From: Nostoc punctiforme NIES-2108
GTDB taxonomy: Bacteria; Cyanobacteriota; Cyanobacteriia; Cyanobacteriales; Nostocaceae
DNA length: 55,797 bases
Direction: 5' to 3'
Assembly (NCBI GenBank): GCA_003326195.1
Contig: LXQE01000171.1
Coordinates: 1-55,797, forward strand
Position numbers and translations under genes: made by a program. Under the pieces are notes generated by a model. That model ran no database searches, had not been told where the DNA came from, and was given only the letters and a program-made list of their open reading frames with translations. This document shows, piece after piece, positions 26,895-35,905 of this stretch. Numbering within the stretch: position 1 is the first letter of the stretch; each line of letters begins with the position of its first letter.

Positions 26895-27495
26895 TGACAG
26901 TCTCCAATAATTTTTTAGCTGTTTATTCTTCTAATTCTAAAAAAATTGTATAGCATAGATATTGTAATTAAATAGTTACTTAATTAAATTTAAAAAAACA
27001 AATTGGTTTATTTAGATAATTTTATTTAAGATTATCTTTTTATGTAAAAAAAACGCATTTTTTACATAAAATAATTATTTTTTGATATTATTAATGTTTA
27101 AAAAGATTATATTCAATTCTTTTAAATATTAAATCTAGTGTAGTTAGTTAACACTTCCTAGTTTTCTGCAATCAACCAGACAGAAAGATAAAAACTAATT
27201 AGACAAATTTTTAACTAAGCATCACCTTAAAAAGAAAGTACAAGTTTATTTACGGACTATTTAACAGGTAATAAATAATTTATCACTTGTATTATTTTTA
27301 TCATTTATTAGATAAAAATGTTATTTAAATAACCAATATAATTTTTTCAAAAAATAGGGCTAATTCTAAAAATTTGAGTTAATCTTGGAAACTAGCAATT
27401 GTTAAGAACATACGTTGTTACTGGGTGGCAACATTGGAGATTCGCTAGATGTCTCTATGTAATCAAACCAGCATGTAAAATGATTACCAGAGAAT
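26895..27495. other. Very AT-rich divergent intergenic region with a hairpin
   Basis: About 600 bp, strongly AT-rich compared with its surroundings, between divergent genes. A perfect 14-bp inverted repeat TTTTATGTAAAAAA/TTTTTTACATAAAA with a 6-nt loop lies at 27038-27071. No gene or RNA was recognised. Both promoters should be here. Confidence 0.5.
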
Positions 27496-29115
27496 ATGCA
27501 AGAAGGAAGCTTTATTTGGAGTCATCTGGAAAAACAGCATCGCACGGTTGGAAAATGGATTGATTGGGTATGGCTAATAGTATTGCTGTTAGCAGCAGTA
27601 TTACTGTTTAGCATCAATCTGGGAGGGTTGCCGCTGCGAGATTGGGATGAAGGTACTGTGGCACAGGTTGCTCGTGAAATTTGGCACGCCCCAGCAGGTT
27701 CAATGCCTTGGCTTTACCCAACATTAGGAGGCGAACCATATCATGACAAGCCACCTTTGATGCATTTGCTAATAGCTTGGGCTTATTCTCTAGGAGGCGA
27801 AAATGAGTTGACAACGCGCCTGCCTGGAGCAATTTTAACAGCAACATCTGTACCTTTACTGTATTGCATTGCTCGAGAGATATTTCGCCAACGTTGGGCT
27901 GCCATTTATAGCGCCTTGATTTACCTAACAATGCTACCCGTGGTACGTCATGGGCGGCTGGCAATGTTAGATGGGGCGATGGTAAGTTTTTTGATGGTGA
28001 TGATGTTGTGCGTGTTGCGATCGCGCCGAGATTTACGTTATTGTCTTGGTGTTGGCGTTAGCTTTGGGTTTATTTGTTTAACTCAAGGATTTTTAGGCGT
28101 ATTACTAGGTGCGATCGCACTTATATTTCTGTTTTGGGATACGCCACGACTGCTCACTTGTTACTATTTCTGGATAGCAATCTTAATTGGCATTCTACCT
28201 GTAGCTGGTTGGTATGGTGCCCAACTAATTCACTATGGTTATACTTTCGCCCAAATTGGTATTGCAAACCCATCACTAGGCCGAATTGGCTCAGTTGGAG
28301 AAGGAAATTCTGAACCACCTTGGTACTATGTGATTGAACTTCTCAAATACACATGGCCGTGGTTATTATTCTTACCACAAACTGTCCGCTTAACCTGGGA
28401 AAATCGCAACCTTAGCTGGGCAAAACTAGTAATGGCGTGGAGTGGGGTTTATCTGCTGGTAATTTCCTTTATGATTACCAAAGTTCCCTGGTATCTATTC
28501 CCGATTTACCCTAGTTTAGCTTTAGCTTTTGGTATCCAATTATCAGAAACGGAAAATTCGCCTTTACTCTCATCTTATCCCCGTGCTTGGGTTGCTGGTT
28601 TGGCAATACTTGCTATAGCTGCTTCTGCTGGTAGCATTTATTTCAGTTCGGGTACAACACCCACAACAGACTTACAACTGATTTTTGCCGCCGTAGCTTT
28701 AACTATGTCCTTAGCAGCTATTTTGGCAGAACGAGGCGACGGGCAATTCCTGAAGATTTTGTTTTGGGGAAGTTATATTTCGCTGCTGCTGTTAATGAAA
28801 TCTAACTACTGGGTTTGGGAATTATCTGAAGCTTATCCAGTTAAACCAGTTGCCGCCATGATTGTGCGGGCAAATCCAGCTACGAGGAAGATTTACACAT
28901 CTTTTCCTTACCATCGTCCCTCGTTGGATTATTATAGCGATCGCACCATCATTCCCGCTTCAGTTGGTGAACTGGAATATTATTGGCACTACAACGGCCA
29001 ACCCTACTTCCTGCTTAATGTATCTGATTTCAACAATCTTCAACTAGAGTCGATGAAGTTAGTTGATCAAGCTGAAGGTTGGAAGTTAGTCACAAAAGAT
29101 ACTAATCGGCTGTAA
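27496..29115 (+). CDS. GT39-type membrane glycosyltransferase (ArnT/PMT-like)
   Basis: A 539-residue polytopic GT-C glycosyltransferase that should move a sugar from a polyprenyl-phosphate donor to an extracytoplasmic acceptor. The signature acidic pair in the first periplasmic loop is visible (LRDWDEGT near 50), followed by YHDKPPLMHLLIAW near 85-98 and RLPGAI. About 10-11 hydrophobic segments fill 25-450, and the last 90 residues form a soluble tail. The acceptor is unknown. It is a single gene with a long AT-rich leader. Confidence 0.85.
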   Translation: MQEGSFIWSHLEKQHRTVGKWIDWVWLIVLLLAAVLLFSINLGGLPLRDWDEGTVAQVAREIWHAPAGSMPWLYPTLGGEPYHDKPPLMHLLIAWAYSLGGENELTTRLPGAILTATSVPLLYCIAREIFRQRWAAIYSALIYLTMLPVVRHGRLAMLDGAMVSFLMVMMLCVLRSRRDLRYCLGVGVSFGFICLTQGFLGVLLGAIALIFLFWDTPRLLTCYYFWIAILIGILPVAGWYGAQLIHYGYTFAQIGIANPSLGRIGSVGEGNSEPPWYYVIELLKYTWPWLLFLPQTVRLTWENRNLSWAKLVMAWSGVYLLVISFMITKVPWYLFPIYPSLALAFGIQLSETENSPLLSSYPRAWVAGLAILAIAASAGSIYFSSGTTPTTDLQLIFAAVALTMSLAAILAERGDGQFLKILFWGSYISLLLLMKSNYWVWELSEAYPVKPVAAMIVRANPATRKIYTSFPYHRPSLDYYSDRTIIPASVGELEYYWHYNGQPYFLLNVSDFNNLQLESMKLVDQAEGWKLVTKDTNRL

Positions 29116-29563
29116 ATATGGGGCATAGGGCATGGTTATTCTCCTTATCCCCTTGTCCCCTTGGCAGGAAAAAATTAGATCATTGCCCAAAAGGTAATGA
29201 TAATTGTGTAGTGTAGCGATCACCTTCTTCTAAAAAGTGTAAAAAACCTGCGATTTATACCAATTAGAAAAAAGAATGCGACAAATAGACCATTTGTAGC
29301 GACGCGATTCACCGCGTCTTTACCCAAGGATGTATTGTAATCATTAGATAAGCATAAATAAACAACAGTTTGTAGTTAGCACTTTAGTGCTGAAAATACT
29401 TACCTTGGGTACTAAAGTACTTACCTAATCAGCGATCGGTCTTTCAGCGGAATAATATAAAACAGCGTCCTATTTGGGGCAATAAGACACGATTTTATCA
29501 GAGTATTTAGTTATAATATTACAAAAATCAAAGTAGAATTTGATTTATACAAAAGTAATCCAT
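29116..29563. other. Gap with small palindromes
   Basis: About 450 bp between convergent genes. It holds a GACGCGATTCACCGCGTCT palindrome (29301-29319), AGCACTTTAGTGCT (29378-29391) and GTACTAAAGTAC (29409-29420). No gene was recognised. Confidence 0.6.
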
Positions 29564-29950
29564 TTACTGAGATTTGTTTCCTGGGTCATTAACTTTCTCT
29601 GTTGTGGGAAGAATTTGGCGATCGTAACCTGTCTTTTCTTGGGTCAAAGCGATCGCACCAAAGAAAATCGCACTTCCTACAGCCAAGGCTACCATCGGAC
29701 GCTTGAGTAGGACAAAATCTCTGAGAATCCTCGCTAAAGGTCGGCTTTGACGACGTAGCGAAGAAGACATCATCAATTGTCTCCAAGTAAACGGATCGCG
29801 GACATAATGACCACTTTGGCAAACTACTAGCCTTTCCTGGCAATAGGGACAGCAAAACAAGCCCATGCGTGTTTTAACTGGTTTAGGCGTAGCATTTCTT
29901 TGGCAAATTGGGCAAGTAACATAATGATTATCAAAAGTGTGTATATTCAT
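29564..29950 (-). CDS. Zinc-ribbon protein with one membrane helix
   Basis: A 128-residue protein. The N-terminus carries CPIC (13-16) and CPYC (34-37), a zinc-ribbon pair, and another Cys near 44. A positively charged stretch (SSSLRRQSRPLARILRDF) leads to one membrane helix at about 86-104. Function unknown; it appears to be a cyanobacterial hypothetical family. It stands alone. Confidence 0.6.
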   Translation of the reverse strand: MNIHTFDNHYVTCPICQRNATPKPVKTRMGLFCCPYCQERLVVCQSGHYVRDPFTWRQLMMSSSLRRQSRPLARILRDFVLLKRPMVALAVGSAIFFGAIALTQEKTGYDRQILPTTEKVNDPGNKSQ

Positions 29951-30430
29951 TTACCTCGTCCGCCTAGTCCACTTACTCGCTCTATAACAATAGCTATATT
30001 GAATTGGGGTCAATCAATGTACGATCTGATATCAGGCATCAATCATACATACATTCTATTACTACCAAGGATGCCTCAATAGTCGCAACACGAGTATAGC
30101 TAGATTTAAACAAGGATGACTCATGGTTAATGTTTACGGGTGCGTCCACCCAGCCAAAAAACTTTGTTGTCTGTAGAAAAAATAGTGTTGGTGCCCACTC
30201 GCACCCCACTAGCCGCAGCTACGCTCAACTTAGGCATCGCTGACCCTTAAATAATAATTGTCTCTCATTTAACCATTCTCCCCACACAAATTTTGCACAA
30301 TGACATTTTTAGCTAAAGCTTTGTAAGTTAAGCAAATAAAGTCTACTTGTCCGGTTGCTAAATAATGGCTCACAATGATAAGTAACAGATAAAAATTTAA
30401 ATTTTTTCTTACATTTTACCCTGCCTCTCA
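29951..30430. other. Divergent gap, nothing recognised
   Basis: 480 bp between the divergent zinc-ribbon and ClC genes. No gene, RNA or strong inverted repeat was recognised. The last 60 bp before the ClC ATG are AT-rich. Confidence 0.4.
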
Positions 30431-32335
30431 ATGACTCTCTTGCCTCCCACTCAACTGAGGAAGGTAACGGAACAACCTGCCTTTCCTACACCCTCCGCTC
30501 GTTTAGCTCACCTAATTAATCGTTTTCAACCATCCCCAGAAACAGTTGTGCTGTTTTTAGCCATGCTCATTGGCGGTGGTACTGGTATGGGTGTAGTCAC
30601 CTTTCACTATTTAATCCAGTTGGTACACCAGCTGATGCTGGAAAATTTAATGGGTCAAATTGGCGCCTGGGGTGCTTGGACTTTAGCCTGCGTTCCCACC
30701 CTTGGCGGATTAATTGTTGGCTTGATGCGCTGGCGCACTCAAGACTTTGGCCCTGGACTTTCATCTCTTATCGCCGCCTCTCAGGGAAAAGAGATTAAGC
30801 GACCACTAAGACCAGTTACCAAAATGCTGGCTGCATCTGTTACTTTGGGGAGCGGTGCTTCTTTGGGGCCAGAAGGGCCGAGTGTCGAAATTGGCGCAAA
30901 TTTTGGGATGTTGTTGTCTGTGATCCTGAATGTATCTCAAGAACGACAACGTTTGCTATTGGGTGCTGGTGCGGCGGCAGGACTGGCGGCGGGATTTAAT
31001 GCTCCCATCGCTGGAGTATTTTTTGCTCTAGAGGTGGTCATGGGAGCTACATCTTTCGCTACTTCTGCTGTCAGTGTGGTGCTGTTAGCAGCAGTGGTAG
31101 CAGCATTAATTGCCCAAATTGGTTTGGGGGCCCAACCTGCTTTTGATTTACCTGTTTACCAGGTTCGCAGTCCTTTGGAATTACCTCTTTACCTTGGCTT
31201 GGGTTTAGGGGCCAGTCTCGTTTCTCTGGCTTATACCCAATCAATTCGTTTAGCAAAAGCTTGCTTTGCTGGGAAGGTTCCAGGTTTTGCCTTTTTAGGA
31301 CGAATTCCTGAGCCGATTCATCCAATTATTGGCGGTGCGATTATTGGCGCTGTTGCTTTACACTTTCCGCAAATTCTAGGCGTTGGTTATGAAACTGTAG
31401 AAGCAATGCTTCAAGATGTGGAGTTTCCACTCTATTTATTGGTTGTGTTGTTGGTGGTGAAATTATTGATGACTGCAATTAGTGCAGGTAGTGGTTTCAT
31501 CGGTGGTTTGTTCGCGCCAGCAATGTTTTTAGGTGCTTCTTTTGGATCAGCTTACGCCAAAATGTTGGCTGTAGCATTCCCGACAATTTGCGATCAAATG
31601 GCGGCTCCCCCAGCTTACGCGATGGTGGGAATGGCAGCAGTATTAGCTGCTAGTGTGAGAGCGCCGTTAACGGCTATTTTAATGCTGTTTGAATTAACCC
31701 GCGACTACCGAATTGTTTTACCGTTGATGGCAGCTGTGGGTTTGAGTGTTTGGCTAGTAGAAAGGATTAAACCAACTTTTAACTCTAACTCTAATCTACA
31801 ACAAATTGGTCTTTCGGAATTGAAAGATGAACAAGCGGAAATTGTGCAGCAAATTTTGGTAGAAGATGCCATGTATCCCTGTCCCAAAAAGTTACCTGCA
31901 ACTTTAGGAGTGTTAGATGCCGCTGTAGAAATGACCCGCGATCGCGTTCGTAGTGCTTTAGTAATTGATGAAGCAGAGCAATTAGTTGGTATACTTTCTT
32001 TGGAAGATATTAATCGTGCCCTTGCTCTTTGGCAAACATACCCAAATTCTCTAACTGAAATTCCCGATAATTTATCCAGTCAAACCCTCATAGACATTTG
32101 TACTACTGAAATTCTCTATGCATGGCAAGATGAACTTTTATTTGAGGCTTTAGACCGGATGAGTCTTCGAGGTTTACATCAATTACCAGTGGTAGCACGA
32201 GATAAACCCGATCGCATTTTGGGTTTATTAGAAAAAGAGCAAATTGCATTAACCTGTAATTTAGCAGTTACGCGCAAGGCACTTCGCCACTATTTACCGA
32301 TTTTACCTACTACAGATATAGTCATTAGTCATTAG
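30431..32335 (+). CDS. ClC chloride channel/transporter with CBS pair
   Basis: A 634-residue integral membrane protein of the ClC family. The pore motifs GPEGP (gating Glu148) and GGLFAPAMFLG are present, and the internal proton-pathway glutamate is kept in FFALEVVMG, consistent with a Cl-/H+ exchanger. About residues 30-450 are membrane, and 475-620 contain two CBS domains (EDAMYPCPKKLP; RSALVIDEAEQLVGILSLEDINRAL; LHQLPVVARDKPDRILGLL). The last residues VISH and the stop are written in a GTCATTA heptamer repeat, so the C-terminus has been shaped by that repeat. A second, more divergent ClC lies at 49777. Confidence 0.92.
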   Translation: MTLLPPTQLRKVTEQPAFPTPSARLAHLINRFQPSPETVVLFLAMLIGGGTGMGVVTFHYLIQLVHQLMLENLMGQIGAWGAWTLACVPTLGGLIVGLMRWRTQDFGPGLSSLIAASQGKEIKRPLRPVTKMLAASVTLGSGASLGPEGPSVEIGANFGMLLSVILNVSQERQRLLLGAGAAAGLAAGFNAPIAGVFFALEVVMGATSFATSAVSVVLLAAVVAALIAQIGLGAQPAFDLPVYQVRSPLELPLYLGLGLGASLVSLAYTQSIRLAKACFAGKVPGFAFLGRIPEPIHPIIGGAIIGAVALHFPQILGVGYETVEAMLQDVEFPLYLLVVLLVVKLLMTAISAGSGFIGGLFAPAMFLGASFGSAYAKMLAVAFPTICDQMAAPPAYAMVGMAAVLAASVRAPLTAILMLFELTRDYRIVLPLMAAVGLSVWLVERIKPTFNSNSNLQQIGLSELKDEQAEIVQQILVEDAMYPCPKKLPATLGVLDAAVEMTRDRVRSALVIDEAEQLVGILSLEDINRALALWQTYPNSLTEIPDNLSSQTLIDICTTEILYAWQDELLFEALDRMSLRGLHQLPVVARDKPDRILGLLEKEQIALTCNLAVTRKALRHYLPILPTTDIVISH

Positions 32336-32460
32336 TCATTGGTCATTAGTCATTAGTCATTATTTTCACAAAGGACACTTGACTAATGACTGTTTATAGT
32401 CATTATTTTTCACTAAGGACAAAGGACAAATGACAAAGGAGAATTGACTAATGACCATTT
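32321..32460. repeat. GTCATTA heptamer tandem repeat (STRR type) and relatives
   Basis: Six contiguous heptamers at 32321-32362 (one GTCATTG), followed by scattered pieces to about 32458. The first two heptamers overlap the last codons and stop of the ClC gene. Complementary heptamers (GACTAAT type) occur at 48003-48036. Confidence 0.85.
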
Positions 32461-32465
32461 ATTTA

Positions 32466-32879
32466 TTAAGCCGTGGCTTCTATGGCTTCATCATCTTCGC
32501 GATCTTCTGGATCTACCTGTCTCAGACGAATGTGCTTTTTGCCTAAAGTGATCAGAAACTCATCTCCTGGTTTCAGATTCATCTGTTTTGTATAAGCTGA
32601 ACCTATCAGTAAGTTACCATTCGATTGCACACTAATTCTATAGCTAGCACTACGTCCACCACGCCCATTAGCACTGGGTGTACTGTCTAACTGAATGCCT
32701 TCAGCATCAATTAGGGCATTTAAGAACTTCATCATATTGACGCGCTCTATACCATTTTTGGTAACGGTATAGTAGCCGCACTTCTTAGCTTTGTCTTCTT
32801 TGCTCTCGTTCTCTAGCTCTTTGACTTTTTTGAGCAGTTCTTCGCCGAGTAAGGGTTCAATTTTTTTCTGTTTAGGCAT
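32466..32879 (-). CDS. cyAbrB-type transcriptional regulator
   Basis: A 137-residue DNA-binding regulator of the cyanobacterial AbrB family, which controls nitrogen, carbon and stress genes and, in Anabaena, heterocyst and superoxide dismutase genes. The N-terminal half (EPLLGEELLKKVKELE...KKCGYYTVTKNGIERVNMMKFL) is the cyanobacterial extension. The C-terminal AbrB swapped-hairpin domain follows (SYRISVQSNGNLLIGSAYTKQMNL). ATG 32879 is used rather than the TTG one codon upstream. I cannot decide between cyAbrB1 (CalA) and cyAbrB2 (CalB). A 470-bp gap precedes it. Confidence 0.88.
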   Translation of the reverse strand: MPKQKKIEPLLGEELLKKVKELENESKEDKAKKCGYYTVTKNGIERVNMMKFLNALIDAEGIQLDSTPSANGRGGRSASYRISVQSNGNLLIGSAYTKQMNLKPGDEFLITLGKKHIRLRQVDPEDREDDEAIEATA

Positions 32880-33348
32880 CAACTTAGGTCGAAAATGAAT
32901 GTTTGAAGTGTTTGAATCGATTTTATTTTAGCTGAGGTTGAGCTAACAGGAACATAATCCTTTAGTTTTTATCTCAACCTAGCCAAGTATATTACACTCA
33001 GATGCACAATTGTTATGCCATTACCAATATTGGCAAGACAATCTATTTTAGAAAATGCTGGCAATGCTGATAACTATATATATAGTTTGTGAATTCCTGC
33101 TAGACTATATAAGTTTTAAGTTTTCTAAACTAACGCTCTAAAGGTTGTCTATTTCTTAAGGATGAGAACTGAGTCACAGAATGATAAGCAAAACTGATCC
33201 TTAGTCATTAGTCATTGGTAATTAGTCATTGGTTATTTAGAAAGGACAAACTAAAGAAGTCTCAGAGTCGGAAGCCGACCATCAGAATTTATTTTCAGGG
33301 AGATGCAGTGCCAGCGAAGACAAAGGACAAACAACAAAGCTTGCCAAA
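32880..33348. other. Divergent gap between cyAbrB and Rrf2 genes
   Basis: About 470 bp. It holds an ATATATAT stretch near 33075, another GTCATTAGTCATTGG repeat patch near 33203-33235, and the promoters of two regulators. No gene was seen. Confidence 0.5.
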
Positions 33349-33789
33349 ATGAAATTAACTACCAGAGGACACTATAGTGTAAAGGCATTGCTAGATTTAA
33401 GTTTACAGCCAAGATATGGGCCTGCATCTGTGAGAGCGATCGCTAAACGCCAAGATATCCCAGCTCCTTACCTCGAAAAACTACTAATAGAAATGCGTCG
33501 TGCTTCAATAGTTAAATCAATTCGTGGTAGCATCGGCGGATATCAATTGGCAAGAGAGCCTGCACAAATATCTATAGGAGAAATTTTAGAAGCTGTTGGC
33601 GAGACTAGCCATTTACCTCATCACACCCCAGCACCGACACAAGCTGAAGATTGGGTAACTTTTAGCCTCTGGCAGAGACTCAACCAAAAGCTTAAAGAAG
33701 CTTTATACAGTATTACCCTGGCAGACCTTTATTACGATGCTCGCAGCCGGCAAGCTTCTCTTGGAGAAGAAGCTAGTTTTGTGGTTTAG
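33349..33789 (+). CDS. Rrf2-family transcriptional regulator
   Basis: A 146-residue winged-helix regulator (MKLTTRGHYSVKALLDL; YLEKLLIEMRRASIVKSIRGSIGGY is the recognition helix and wing). It contains no cysteine, so unlike IscR or NsrR it cannot hold a Cys-ligated iron-sulfur cluster. It resembles the short Rrf2 proteins widespread in cyanobacteria. It is 57 bp upstream of cbiB on the same strand, so co-transcription is possible, but the shared role is not evident. Confidence 0.88.
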   Translation: MKLTTRGHYSVKALLDLSLQPRYGPASVRAIAKRQDIPAPYLEKLLIEMRRASIVKSIRGSIGGYQLAREPAQISIGEILEAVGETSHLPHHTPAPTQAEDWVTFSLWQRLNQKLKEALYSITLADLYYDARSRQASLGEEASFVV

Positions 33790-33846
33790 TCAAGAGTCAA
33801 TAATCGAAATATTGACCCTTGACTTTTAAGCCAAGACTTGTGACTT

Positions 33847-34818
33847 ATGACTAATAATATCTATATCTTAATAATTGCAGCATTTTTAGATTATTTAATT
33901 GGCGATCCTTGGGATTGGCCTCATCCAGTACAAATTATGGGGTGGCTAATTTCTCGCCTGACCAAGTTTTTTCTCCACTTATGTCAAAATTCTCTAACAC
34001 AACGCCTAGCTGGAATTGTACTAGGCATTATCTTGATAATTGGTAGCGGTCTTGTTGGCTTTTTGATGATTCAAATTGCCAGATGGGTTCATCCGCTTTT
34101 AGGAATGGCAATAGATAGCATTCTTTTAGCTAGTTGTTTTGCTGGCAAAAGTTTGCGAGTAGCAGCGGAGGCTGTTTTACAACCTTTAACAGTCGGAGAT
34201 TTAGAGAAGGCTCGAAAGATTTTAAGTAATTACGTTGGTCGAGATACCCAAAACCTCTCACAAGCAGAAATTTACCGAGCTGTTTTAGAAACGGTTGCAG
34301 AAAATGCCACAGATGGGGTGATGGCTCCGCTTTTTTATGCAATTGTTGGTGTCTTTATACCAGTTGTGGGGCCAACTCCTTTAGCTTTAGCATATAAAGC
34401 CAGCAGTACTCTTGATTCAATGGTGGGCTATCGAGAAGCACCCTATACTTATTTAGGATGGTTTTGTGCGCGGTTAGAAGATTATTTGACTTGGCTACCT
34501 TGTCGGTTAACAGTTGTGACTCTGGCGCTGCTATCGGGTAAACCGATGCATATTTGGCAAATTTGTCGTCGGGATGCAATTAACGATCCTAGTCCCAATT
34601 CTGGCTGGAGTGAGTGCGCCTATGCTGCATTTTTAGGTGTACAGATGGGGGGTACAAATTGGTATCGGGGGGTAGCTAAGTACAAACCACTGCTAGGAGA
34701 TGCTATTTATGCCATCACTGCAACTTCTATTCAGAATGCTTTACAGCTAACTCGATATTGTTTTTTGCTATGGTTAGGGATAGCGATCGCAATATTCTTA
34801 ATGCTCCCAAATAGGTAA
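33847..34818 (+). CDS. cbiB: Adenosylcobinamide-phosphate synthase CbiB
   Basis: A 323-residue membrane enzyme that attaches aminopropanol to adenosylcobyric acid in cobalamin assembly. Diagnostic boxes are FLDYLIGDPWDWPHPVQIMG at the start, ENATDGVMAPLFYA near 155-168, and YKASSTLDSMVGYR near 184-197. Four to five membrane helices are expected. Cyanobacteria mostly make pseudocobalamin, so the true amine donor may differ. No other cobalamin gene is in the window. Confidence 0.93.
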   Translation: MTNNIYILIIAAFLDYLIGDPWDWPHPVQIMGWLISRLTKFFLHLCQNSLTQRLAGIVLGIILIIGSGLVGFLMIQIARWVHPLLGMAIDSILLASCFAGKSLRVAAEAVLQPLTVGDLEKARKILSNYVGRDTQNLSQAEIYRAVLETVAENATDGVMAPLFYAIVGVFIPVVGPTPLALAYKASSTLDSMVGYREAPYTYLGWFCARLEDYLTWLPCRLTVVTLALLSGKPMHIWQICRRDAINDPSPNSGWSECAYAAFLGVQMGGTNWYRGVAKYKPLLGDAIYAITATSIQNALQLTRYCFLLWLGIAIAIFLMLPNR

Positions 34819-34830
34819 TGATAAATATAA

Positions 34831-34897
34831 AGTTAGGAGTTAGGAGTTAGGAGTTAAGAATAAAAACTCCTAACTCTTAACTTATCACTCCTAACTG
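34831..34897. repeat. AGTTAGGAGT repeat with inverted copy before pyrR
   Basis: Three direct copies of AGTTAGGAGT (34831 onward) followed by two inverted copies ACTCCTAACT can pair into a hairpin ending 10 bp before the pyrR ATG. The same unit is found in frame inside the LysA-like gene. Confidence 0.7.
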
Positions 34898-34907
34898 ATG
34901 ACTCGCT

Positions 34908-35444
34908 ATGTCTGCCAAAGTAGTTGAAATTCTCTCATCTGAAGAAATCCGTCGTACCTTGACTCGCCTTGCTTCTCAAATTGTCGAAAGGACGCGTGAT
35001 TTATCTCAACTGGTGCTTCTTGGGATTTATACCAGGGGTGCGTTATTAGCCGAATTGTTAGCGCGTCAAATTGAGACACTTGAAGGTGTAGCCGTGTCTG
35101 TCGGCGCTTTGGATATTACATTTTATCGAGATGACCTTGACAAAATTGGATTGCGGACTCCTACGAAAAGCGAAATTCCTTTTGACCTTACGGGGAAAAC
35201 AGTTGTACTCGTGGATGATGTGATTTTCAAAGGACGGACGATTCGCGCTGCTTTGAACGCAGTCAACGATTACGGTAGACCAGAGGTGATTCGTTTAGCT
35301 GTGTTAGTAGACAGGGGCCATCGAGAATTACCAATTCACCCAGATTTTATTGGCAAGAAGTTGCCTACAGCTAAAGAAGAAATTGTCAAAGTTTACTTAC
35401 AAAATTGTGATGGACGAGATGCAGTAGAGTTGATTGCAGATTAG
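34908..35444 (+). CDS. pyrR: PyrR regulator / uracil phosphoribosyltransferase
   Basis: A 178-residue type I phosphoribosyltransferase. The PRPP loop LVDDVIFKGRT is at 101-111, and IYTRGALLAELLA near 40-52 and LVDRGHRELPIHPDFIGK near 144-161 are PyrR hallmarks. In Firmicutes PyrR attenuates pyr mRNA; in cyanobacteria the enzymatic role is more likely because no pyr operon or attenuator is visible here. A G-rich repeat follows the stop codon. Confidence 0.93.
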   Translation: MSAKVVEILSSEEIRRTLTRLASQIVERTRDLSQLVLLGIYTRGALLAELLARQIETLEGVAVSVGALDITFYRDDLDKIGLRTPTKSEIPFDLTGKTVVLVDDVIFKGRTIRAALNAVNDYGRPEVIRLAVLVDRGHRELPIHPDFIGKKLPTAKEEIVKVYLQNCDGRDAVELIAD

Positions 35445-35905
35445 GCTATGGAGGCAGGGGGCAGGGGAGCAGGGGAGTAGAGGGCAGTCAGTACAAACTT
35501 TTTGTGTGTGATTCATGAATCCTGCATTTTGTCCCTCATATACTTGAAAAATAATGTCAGTAATCAAACGGACATGAGATTACGGGTAAGGGTAACTGTG
35601 AAAACAAGTCTGTAACACCTTGTTAAAAAATAAAGATTGTTTGGCTGTATTGTCAGCAAACCACAACTTGTAATGAGAAAATAAGACATTCCAACCAAGC
35701 GATCGCCATTTGATTGTTAACAAGCCTGTTAATCAGACCCAATTTTTTTGAGTTGAAAGGCAACCAAAGCGCTATGGGAGATAACGTAGAAGATTAGTGC
35801 CTCAAAATACTCCCAAAAGCCAGTCCTTATTTAATAAGTTTTGTGTAGAATTTGATGGTGAGGTTATTTACTTGATTCTCAATTGTACCAATCCAGGTTT
35901 CATTT
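35445..35905. other. Gap with a G-rich tract
   Basis: About 460 bp before the GAF-array gene. It starts with the G-rich repeat at 35457-35484 and is otherwise AT-rich with a GCGATCGC-type site near 35700. A GTG-started frame at 35797 overlapping the next gene is not supported as a gene. Confidence 0.5.
35457..35484 (+). repeat. G-rich repeat with four G-runs (quadruplex potential)
   Basis: Runs of 5, 4, 4 and 3 G separated by CA, AGCA and AGTAGA, 13 nt after the pyrR stop. A related but looser tract lies after the ABC permease (40103-40146). Confidence 0.6.
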
